Shown here: piece by piece, positions 1 through 3,848 of the stretch
Layout: each line of letters starts with the position of its first letter
Numbering within the stretch: the stretch's first letter is position 1
DNA from: Alphaproteobacteria bacterium
GTDB lineage: Bacteria; Pseudomonadota; Alphaproteobacteria; UBA828
Assembly (NCBI GenBank): GCA_029937205.1
Contig: JAPYQV010000218.1
Location: 1 to 5,525 of the forward strand
Length of the DNA: 5,525 bases
Reading direction: 5' to 3'
Notes under the pieces: model-generated
Database searches by the model: none
What the model was told of the DNA's origin: nothing
Seen by the model: the letters and a program-made list of their open reading frames with translations, nothing else
Translations under genes and position numbers: made by a program

Positions 1-326
1 AGATTGTAGTGCGCTTCGGCGTCATCGGGATTCAATTCGGCACCTCTTTTAAAGGCCGCCACGGCTTCGTTCGCCATGCCTTGCGCACTGAGGGCAATGC
101 CGAGGGTGATGTGGTAATCGGCAATTGCCGGGTTCGCAGCAATCGCCTGCGTCACGTACTTAACCGAAAGTTCGTTATTCTTTCTGTGGTGTGCAATCAC
201 ACCCAAAAGATGCAGGGCGTCCGCGTTATCGTGCTCGGCCTCGAGCACGCCGCGATAATTTGCCTCGGCTTCCGGCAAACGCCCGGCGCTGTGATGTGCC
301 CGGCCTTCGTCCATCGCCGCCGTCAT
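1..326 (-). CDS. Tetratricopeptide-repeat protein, 3' end outside window
   Basis: The minus-strand reading frame gives 108 complete codons plus a partial Leu codon and runs off the left edge. The translation is a clear run of TPR units: roughly residues 5-34 (with AGRLPEAEANYRGVLEA), 35-68 (ADALHLLGVIAHH...AIAANP), 69-102 (ADYHITLGIALSAQG...AAFKRGAELNP), and the first residues of a fourth (DDAEAHYNL). Spacing is 34 residues, with the usual Leu-Gly, Ala and Pro positions. TPR arrays form helical scaffolds for protein binding. In bacteria they are often fused to glycosyltransferase, sulfotransferase or methyltransferase domains, but any such domain would lie outside this window, so no function is assigned. 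The start at 326 is the first ATG after an in-frame TAG at 339-341 and has only a weak purine stretch upstream. A better-placed ATG at 354 lies in another frame, so the true N-terminus is uncertain. The gene lies downstream of the flavin reductase on the same strand, 71 bases away, and may share its transcript. Confidence 0.85.
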   Translation of the reverse strand, partial: MTAAMDEGRAHHSAGRLPEAEANYRGVLEAEHDNADALHLLGVIAHHRKNNELSVKYVTQAIAANPAIADYHITLGIALSAQGMANEAVAAFKRGAELNPDDAEAHYN

Positions 327-357
327 CGTCTTGCGCTTCTATTTTATCCGACATAAT

Positions 358-362
358 CTCCT
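358..362 (-). promoter_or_regulatory. AGGAG ribosome-binding-like site before an out-of-frame ATG
   Basis: On the minus strand AGGAG sits three bases before the ATG at 354, a rather short spacing. That ATG opens a 42-codon frame (MSDKIEAQDD..., stop at 226-228) which is not the TPR frame. It suggests either that the TPR gene originally began at 354 and suffered a one-base insertion, or that translation starts at 326 and this site is incidental. Confidence 0.35.
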
Positions 363-397
363 AGTCACAGGCGGTGACGGTACGCGCGCCGCAACGC

Positions 398-1033
398 TTA
401 TTCCGGGCGGATCATGGTGAAGATGGTGTCGGGATTGACGACGGTGTAGTCGTTATAGCCGAGGCGGGCGATGGGGCGCAGTTTGCCGACGTCGATCAGG
501 CCGTCGGCGGTGATCAGATCGTCGCGGATATGGACGCCGATGACCTCGCCGAAGACGACGAAATATTGATCCGGCTCCTCCCAATGGGGAATTTCCACGC
601 TTTTGACGTGGCGGCATTCGAGATGCACCGGCGCTTCGGCGATGCGCGGCGGCTTGACCAATTGGGACGGCTCCTGCGTCAGGCCGGCGAGGGCCATCTC
701 GTCCACATCGGGGGCGACGTGAGCCGCAGTTTGGTTCATCTGCTCGCGCGTGTCCCAGGTGGTGAGGTTACACACGAACTCGCCGGTGGCCTCGATATTA
801 CGCCTGGAATCCTTGCTCCAATCGCCGCCTTCGTCCGGGCTCGGCCCGGCGCCGCCGGCGAACATCACTGTCGGCGGGCGGTAGCAAACGGCGTTAAAAA
901 AGCTGTACGGCGCGAGGTTGACCACACCGTTGGCATCAAGCGAGGTGATCCAGCCGATCGGGCGCGGAATCACCAGACTGTTGAACGGGTTCTTGGGCAG
1001 GCCGTGGTCGCCCTTTTTCGGTTCATAAAACAT
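398..1033 (-). CDS. Flavin reductase-like FMN-binding family protein
   Basis: This 211-residue protein has the length and pattern of the flavin reductase-like (flavoredoxin/DIM6-NTAB type) family, a split beta-barrel fold that binds FMN. Family members reduce free flavin with NAD(P)H for partner monooxygenases, or carry electrons themselves; the substrate here cannot be read. Visible family blocks are IPRPIGWITSLDANGVVNLA at residues 22-41, followed by PYSFFNAVCYRPPTVMF (42-58), where the flavin is expected to bind. Next come KDSRRNIEATGEFVCNL (74-90), the LAGLTQEPS...VKPPRIAEAPVHLEC segment (115-140), and the C-terminal strand region FGEVIGVHIRDDLI...IARLGYNDY (161-196). The ATG at 1031-1033 is preceded on the minus strand by AAGGA eight bases away, which supports this start; the stop TAA is at 398-400. 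It is transcribed divergently from the SDR gene at 1168 and may be read through into the TPR gene. A reductase beside an SDR suggests small-molecule redox metabolism, but no pathway is evident. Confidence 0.9.
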   Translation of the reverse strand: MFYEPKKGDHGLPKNPFNSLVIPRPIGWITSLDANGVVNLAPYSFFNAVCYRPPTVMFAGGAGPSPDEGGDWSKDSRRNIEATGEFVCNLTTWDTREQMNQTAAHVAPDVDEMALAGLTQEPSQLVKPPRIAEAPVHLECRHVKSVEIPHWEEPDQYFVVFGEVIGVHIRDDLITADGLIDVGKLRPIARLGYNDYTVVNPDTIFTMIRPE

Positions 1034-1036
1034 GCT

Positions 1037-1056
1037 GTAGTTCCTTGTAGTTCCTG
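1037..1056 (-). repeat. Tandem 10-base repeat duplicating the ribosome binding site
   Basis: The plus-strand units GTAGTTCCTT (1037-1046) and GTAGTTCCTG (1047-1056) are adjacent and differ only at the last base. Read on the minus strand they give two AGGAAC cores upstream of the flavin reductase ATG. The nearer one is well placed for ribosome binding and the farther one is ten bases further out. Confidence 0.8.
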
Positions 1057-1092
1057 CCCGGTTGCTGAGGGTTTGGCGAACACCATAGCCGT

Positions 1093-1098
1093 ATTATA
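1093..1098 (-). promoter_or_regulatory. Candidate -10 element for the flavin reductase
   Basis: The minus strand reads a perfect TATAAT here, 60 bases before the flavin reductase start and inside the divergent intergenic region. The best -35-like match, TTGAAC (1111-1116), is only 12 bases away, which is too close for a standard promoter. The assignment therefore rests on the -10 match and its position. Confidence 0.35.
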
Positions 1099-1111
1099 CG
1101 CCGGCGCATTG

Positions 1112-1139
1112 TTCAAGGCCACGAACCTTGACGTATGAT
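1112..1139 (+). promoter_or_regulatory. Weak candidate promoter for the SDR gene
   Basis: TTCAAG (1112-1117) and TATGAT (1134-1139) are separated by 16 bases and would place transcription start about 20 bases before the ATG at 1168. Both hexamers deviate from consensus. TATTAT at 1092-1097 is an alternative -10. Confidence 0.25.
1113..1131. promoter_or_regulatory. Small dyad in the divergent promoter region, possible operator
   Basis: TCAAGG (1113-1118) and CCTTGA (1126-1131) form a perfect 6-bp inverted repeat with a 7-base spacer. It lies between the two divergent genes and overlaps the candidate SDR promoter, which is where a regulator controlling both could bind. No regulator gene is in the window. 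Confidence 0.3.
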
Positions 1140-1167
1140 CGGCCGGACAAGCGGGAGACCAGGCGAC

Positions 1168-2208
1168 ATGAGCGGCGAACAGAGCAAAAAATTGGTGGCG
1201 GTAACCGGCGCTTCGGGCTTTATCGGCCTCCATTGCGTGTTGTCACTGTTACGGGAAGGCTATCGGGTGCGCGGCACCCAGCGCGACATGACGCGCGAGG
1301 CAAGTCTGCGCGCGGCGCTCGAAAAACATGTCGCGGTCGGCGGCCGCCTGGAATTCTGCAGCGCCGAGCTCACCCGCGACGAGGGCTGGGCCGAGGCCTT
1401 TCAGGACTGCGCCTATGTGCTGCATGTCGCCTCGCCGATCCCGCGCGCCATGCCCAAACATGAGGACGATCTGATCATTCCCGCACGCGACGGGGCGCTG
1501 CGTGTGTTGCACGCCGCCGGCGCCATGGGCGTGCAAAGAGTGGTGATGACCTCCTCCATCGCCGCCATTACCAACGGTCATGGTCATGACGCCTCCTATG
1601 TGTACAGCGAAAAGGATTGGACAAACCTGGATTTTCCCCTGCCGCCCTACCCCAAGAGCAAGACCATCGCCGAGCGCGCCGCGTGGGATCATATGGCGAG
1701 CCTCGGACCCGAGAGCGCGCTGGAATTGGTGGTGATCAATCCCGGCATGGTCTACGGACCGATATTGGAGCCCGATTACGGCACTTCGGGCGAAATCGTG
1801 CGCAAGCTCATGCGCCGCGATATGCCGGGTCTGCCGAAACTCGGCTTTGGCTCGGTTGACGTGCGCGACGTTGCCACAGCGCATATCAAAGCGATGCTGA
1901 CGCCAGCGGCGGCGGGCCAACGCTTTTGTTGCATCGCAGAGCATGCCTGGCTGACCGATATTGCCCGTATCCTCAACAATAACTTCGCCGCGCGCGGCTA
2001 CAAAGTGCCGAACCGCACGCTGCCAAATTTTCTCGTGCGCCTCGCCGCCCTGATCGACAAGCCGGTCCGCCTTATCCTCTACGAACTCGGCAAGCTGCCG
2101 CAAATCGACAACAGCCGCATCAAAACGGTGCTCGATTGGCAACCACGCGGCCTCGAAGAGATGGTGGTTTCCATGGGCGAGAGCATGATCGAACACAAAG
2201 TTGTCTGA
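1168..2208 (+). CDS. NAD(P)-dependent extended SDR, dihydroflavonol-reductase/epimerase type
   Basis: This 346-residue protein belongs to the extended short-chain dehydrogenase/reductase group of NAD-dependent epimerases, dihydroflavonol-4-reductase-like and aldehyde reductases. The N-terminal Rossmann motif is TGASGFIG (residues 13-20). VRGTQR (34-39) resembles the VRGTxR segment by which DFR-type members hold the NADP phosphate, so NADPH use is likely. The active-site set is visible: Ser in VVMTSS (125-130) and YPKSK (161-165) as the YxxxK pair. NPGMVYGP (191-198) and DVRDVATAHI (231-240) are typical of the substrate and cofactor lobe. NSRIKTVLDWQPR (315-327) matches the usual C-terminal end of the fold. 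Family members reduce carbonyls of aldehydes, ketones or flavonoid-like compounds, or epimerise sugars; the substrate cannot be told. The start at 1168 is chosen over the in-frame ATG at 1135 because GGGAG at 1153-1157 is positioned for it and the 11 extra residues match nothing in the fold. A cytosolic location is expected. Confidence 0.9.
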   Translation: MSGEQSKKLVAVTGASGFIGLHCVLSLLREGYRVRGTQRDMTREASLRAALEKHVAVGGRLEFCSAELTRDEGWAEAFQDCAYVLHVASPIPRAMPKHEDDLIIPARDGALRVLHAAGAMGVQRVVMTSSIAAITNGHGHDASYVYSEKDWTNLDFPLPPYPKSKTIAERAAWDHMASLGPESALELVVINPGMVYGPILEPDYGTSGEIVRKLMRRDMPGLPKLGFGSVDVRDVATAHIKAMLTPAAAGQRFCCIAEHAWLTDIARILNNNFAARGYKVPNRTLPNFLVRLAALIDKPVRLILYELGKLPQIDNSRIKTVLDWQPRGLEEMVVSMGESMIEHKVV

Positions 2209-2233
2209 AAATCTTACCAAACGGCACCACCAA

Positions 2234-2256
2234 CCGGAATGCATCGTGCATTCCGG
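2234..2256 (+). terminator. Perfect hairpin downstream of the SDR gene
   Basis: CCGGAATGCA (2234-2243) and TGCATTCCGG (2247-2256) pair perfectly over 10 bp with a TCG loop, starting 26 bases after the SDR stop. There is no T-run after it, so it is not a canonical intrinsic terminator. It could stabilise the mRNA 3' end, assist Rho-dependent ending, or be a dispersed palindromic element. Confidence 0.5.
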
Positions 2257-2310
2257 CAAGCGTGACCACGCGCCCGAGTTAATACGAGGTAGCCGCAAAG
2301 GAATCATGTG

Positions 2311-2328
2311 GGGCGGACGCCTCCGCCC
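2311..2328. repeat. GC-rich inverted repeat
   Basis: GGGCGGA (2311-2317) and TCCGCCC (2322-2328) form a 7-bp perfect stem with a CGCC loop. It lies 55 bases beyond the first hairpin and has no T-run after it. It may be part of the 3' end structure of the SDR transcript. Confidence 0.5.
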
Positions 2329-2348
2329 GGCGTTTGAGGGAACTTACG

Positions 2349-2370
2349 ACGGGTCATTCTTATGATCCGT
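2349..2370. promoter_or_regulatory. Dyad abutting the glyQS-operon promoter, possible operator
   Basis: ACGGGTCAT (2349-2357) and ATGATCCGT (2362-2370) form a 9-bp inverted repeat with a TCTT centre and one G-T mismatch in DNA (a G-U pair in RNA). It covers the place where the -35 box would lie and ends directly at the extended -10 element. That position suits a regulator binding site. Alternatively it is a third 3' hairpin of the SDR transcript. Confidence 0.4.
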
Positions 2371-2379
2371 TGGTACAAT
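2371..2379 (+). promoter_or_regulatory. Candidate extended -10 promoter
   Basis: TGGTACAAT is a TGn extension followed by TACAAT, one base from the TATAAT consensus. No good -35 hexamer sits 16-18 bases upstream, as is common for extended -10 promoters. It would start transcription near 2386 and drive the two small membrane protein genes and probably glyQS. Confidence 0.45.
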
Positions 2380-2385
2380 TAGACA

Positions 2386-2523
2386 TGACAAGGCTTGACC
2401 CGGACGCCTGCAAGCCTCAAATTACCCTTTGAACTCGGTGGCAGGGGGATCGGATTCGGCGTTAACCATCAATTGGTTGGGCCAAATCTGTGAATTCGGA
2501 GGCTGCCGACAAAGGAGGAATGC
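2386..2523 (+). promoter_or_regulatory. Predicted structured 5' leader
   Basis: If transcription starts near 2386, the untranslated leader is about 138 bases. It contains AGGCTTG/CAAGCCT (2391-2397 with 2411-2417), TCAAA/TTTGA (2417-2421 with 2428-2432), and AACCA/TGGTT (2464-2468 with 2474-2478). A competing TTGG/CCAA (2473-2476 with 2482-2485) shares bases with the last of these. TCGG/CCGA (2496-2499 with 2506-2509) lies just before the ribosome site. A long-range GGCAG/CTGCC pairing (2440-2444 with 2503-2507) is also possible. Apart from the 7-bp stem these are short and some will be chance; no known riboswitch was recognised. Confidence 0.3.
2513..2518 (+). promoter_or_regulatory. Consensus Shine-Dalgarno site
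   Basis: AGGAGG sits five bases before the ATG at 2524, an essentially ideal site. It decides the start: an overlapping ATG at 2520, in another frame, would be only one base from the site. Confidence 0.8.
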
Positions 2524-2667
2524 ATGTTTAGTCCAATGAAGCTCATTATCCTGATCGCCGTGATCGCTGTCGTGTGGTACGGCTTCAAAGCGATGGGCCG
2601 GATGAAAGCCAAAGCGGCGAAACTCAACGAAGCCAACGATCAGGACAATATCGAGGATAACAACTAG
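2524..2667 (+). CDS. Small single-pass membrane protein, 47 residues
   Basis: This short gene encodes a 47-residue protein. After the N-terminal MFSPMK comes one hydrophobic helix of about 16 residues (LIILIAVIAVVWYGF, 7-21). A basic stretch follows (KAMGRMKAKAAK, 22-33), then a polar acidic tail (NEANDQDNIEDNN). By the positive-inside rule the tail should face the cytoplasm. The consensus AGGAGG at the right distance strongly supports translation. Residues 6-27 match residues 8-29 of the next protein at 19 of 22 positions, so the two genes are tandem paralogues. This copy lacks the Cys/His cluster of the second and may be its shortened duplicate. It ends six bases before the next gene, implying co-transcription. 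I do not recognise a named family, and its function is unknown. Confidence 0.75.
   Translation: MFSPMKLIILIAVIAVVWYGFKAMGRMKAKAAKLNEANDQDNIEDNN
2539..2604 (+). repeat. First copy of duplicated membrane-helix segment
   Basis: This segment encodes residues 6-27 of the 47-residue protein. It aligns without gaps to 2695-2760, with 50 of 66 bases and 19 of 22 residues identical by hand count. Most differences are silent third positions, so the shared peptide has been kept under selection since the duplication. Confidence 0.75.
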
Positions 2668-2673
2668 CCGACG

Positions 2674-2895
2674 ATGCTCGGTTTTAGTCTACCAAAACTC
2701 CTCATTCTGATCGCGGTCATCGCGGTTGTCTGGTACGGCTTCAAGGCCGCCGGACGGATCAATCGAAATCGCCAAAAAGAGTCAAACACAGCGGCGCGGA
2801 AGGAAACTTCCGAGATCGTCGCCAAAGATATGGTGCAGTGCCCGAAATGCGAAGCTTACTGCACCTCGCTCGATTCCCACACTTGTAACGCTTGA
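2674..2895 (+). CDS. Small membrane-anchored protein with Cys/His zinc-ribbon-like tail
   Basis: This 73-residue protein has one N-terminal hydrophobic helix (LLILIAVIAVVWYGF, 9-23), a basic polar linker (about 24-50), and a C-terminal cluster C56-x2-C59-x3-C63-x5-H69-x-C71. The CPKC pair followed by Cys, His and Cys looks like a small metal-binding, probably zinc, site on the cytoplasmic side. Small proteins with one helix and a terminal CxxC knuckle recur as conserved hypotheticals in proteobacteria (the PP0621 type is comparable), without a known role. The upstream spacing is six bases and there is no clear Shine-Dalgarno site at the ATG, so translation may be coupled to the preceding paralogue. 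glyQ follows 42 bases after the stop. Position suggests co-transcription with glyQS; a functional link to tRNA charging is unproven. Confidence 0.8.
   Translation: MLGFSLPKLLILIAVIAVVWYGFKAAGRINRNRQKESNTAARKETSEIVAKDMVQCPKCEAYCTSLDSHTCNA
2695..2760 (+). repeat. Second copy of duplicated membrane-helix segment
   Basis: This is the partner of 2539-2604, offset by 156 bases, and encodes residues 8-29 of the 73-residue protein. Similarity fades on both sides, so the duplication is old or only the helix and its GR-containing border are constrained. Confidence 0.75.
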
Positions 2896-2937
2896 CCGTT
2901 GACCGCTGCCCACGGGGTAGCTAATGGTTTGATTCTG

Positions 2938-3843
2938 ATGGACGCAGACCGGCAATCCCGCACTTCTTTCCAATTTCTGATCCTAGAACTGCAGCGCTTC
3001 TGGGCAGAGCAGGGTTGCGTCATTTTACAGCCCTATGATCTGGAAGTCGGTGCCGGCACCTTTCATCCGGCGACCACGCTCAGAAGCCTCGGGCCGAAGC
3101 CATGGCGCGCCGCCTATGTGCAGCCGTCGCGCCGGCCGACTGACGGGCGCTACGGCGAAAACCCCAACCGGCTACAGCATTACTACCAGTTCCAAGTGAT
3201 CATGAAGCCCTCGCCGCTCGATATTCAGGAGCTCTATCTCGATTCGCTCGAGCGCCTCGGTATCGATGCCCGTGCCCACGATATCCGCTTCGTCGAGGAT
3301 GATTGGGAAAGCCCGACGCTTGGCGCCTGGGGTCTCGGCTGGGAAGTCTGGTGCGACGGCATGGAGGTGACGCAATTTACCTATTTCCAGCAGGTTGGCG
3401 GCTTCGATTGCGACCCGGTCTCGGCCGAGATCACCTATGGGCTGGAGCGCCTCGCGATGTATGTGCAGGGCGTCGACAATGTCTACGATCTCAATTGGAA
3501 CGGCGCCGAAGGCGCGGCCAAGATCACCTACGGCGATGTCTTCAAGCAGGCCGAGCGTGAATTCTCCGCCTATAATTTCGAACATGCCGATACCGACCGC
3601 CTGCTGCGCCATTTCGACGATGTGGAAAAAGAGTGCCAGGCCTTGCTCGCCATCACGCCGGCCTTGCCGCTGCCGGCCTATGACCAGTGCATGAAATCGA
3701 GCCATTTGTTTAATCTCCTGGACGCGCGCGGCGTCATCAGCGTGACCGAGCGCGCCGCCTATATCGGGCGCGTGCGCGCCCTCTCGAAAGCCTGTTGTGA
3801 GGCGTGGCTGGCGACAGAGACGGCAGATCAGGGCGGGGCTTAA
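2938..3843 (+). CDS. glyQ: Glycyl-tRNA synthetase alpha subunit
   Basis: GlyQ is the catalytic class II alpha subunit of the bacterial alpha2-beta2 glycyl-tRNA synthetase. It activates glycine with ATP and, together with GlyS, charges tRNA-Gly in the cytoplasm. The 301 residues match the usual length of about 300. Diagnostic stretches include [20 protein letters not shown] (18-37), [19 protein letters not shown] (38-56), [20 protein letters not shown] (58-77) and [16 protein letters not shown] (78-93). [20 protein letters not shown] (121-140) and the class II motif 3 region [16 protein letters not shown] (163-178) follow. The open frame extends up to a TTG at 2899, but the ATG at 2938 is chosen because the family homology begins soon after it, at about residue 9. 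There is no strong ribosome site at 2938; TTG at 2899 or 2929 are alternatives, and coupling to the upstream small gene could help. glyS begins five bases after the stop. No residue expected for activity appears missing. Confidence 0.97.
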   Translation: MDADRQSRTSFQFLILELQRFWAEQGCVILQPYDLEVGAGTFHPATTLRSLGPKPWRAAYVQPSRRPTDGRYGENPNRLQHYYQFQVIMKPSPLDIQELYLDSLERLGIDARAHDIRFVEDDWESPTLGAWGLGWEVWCDGMEVTQFTYFQQVGGFDCDPVSAEITYGLERLAMYVQGVDNVYDLNWNGAEGAAKITYGDVFKQAEREFSAYNFEHADTDRLLRHFDDVEKECQALLAITPALPLPAYDQCMKSSHLFNLLDARGVISVTERAAYIGRVRALSKACCEAWLATETADQGGA

Positions 3844-3848
3844 ACGCG

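Larger units (their letters stand above)
2209..2523. other. Gene-free intergenic region rich in inverted repeats
   Basis: These 315 bases separate the SDR stop from the first small membrane protein. No frame gives a convincing protein; the best is a 19-codon frame at 2306-2365. In order the region holds hairpins at 2234-2256 and 2311-2328, a dyad at 2349-2370, an extended -10 at 2371-2379, and a leader with further potential stems. The first part probably ends the SDR transcript and the second part starts the small protein-glyQS transcript. Confidence 0.7.

Noticed and set aside
9..356. 115-codon plus-strand open frame at the left edge
   Set aside because: The minus strand encodes regular TPR units here, while the plus translation has no recognisable pattern.
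374..1138. 254-codon plus-strand open frame over the flavin reductase
   Set aside because: It is antisense to a clearly recognisable family protein, its translation shows no family pattern, and long antisense frames are expected in GC-rich genes.
1128..1463. 111-codon plus-strand frame overlapping the start of the SDR gene
   Set aside because: It is out of frame with the Rossmann motif and gives an Arg-rich product without family features.
1249..2307. 352-codon minus-strand open frame over the SDR gene
   Set aside because: The plus strand carries all SDR motifs. The antisense product is His/Arg-rich without recognisable domains and follows from codon bias.
2306..2325. MWGGR start resembling the N-terminus of argininosuccinate lyase (a fragment of argH)
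   Set aside because: Only five residues agree; the following residues do not fit that family and the frame stops after 19 codons.
2386..2523. Gram-positive type T-box leader before glyQS
   Set aside because: No T-box bulge sequence or antiterminator-terminator pair is visible, and the gene content points to proteobacteria, where T-boxes are not expected.
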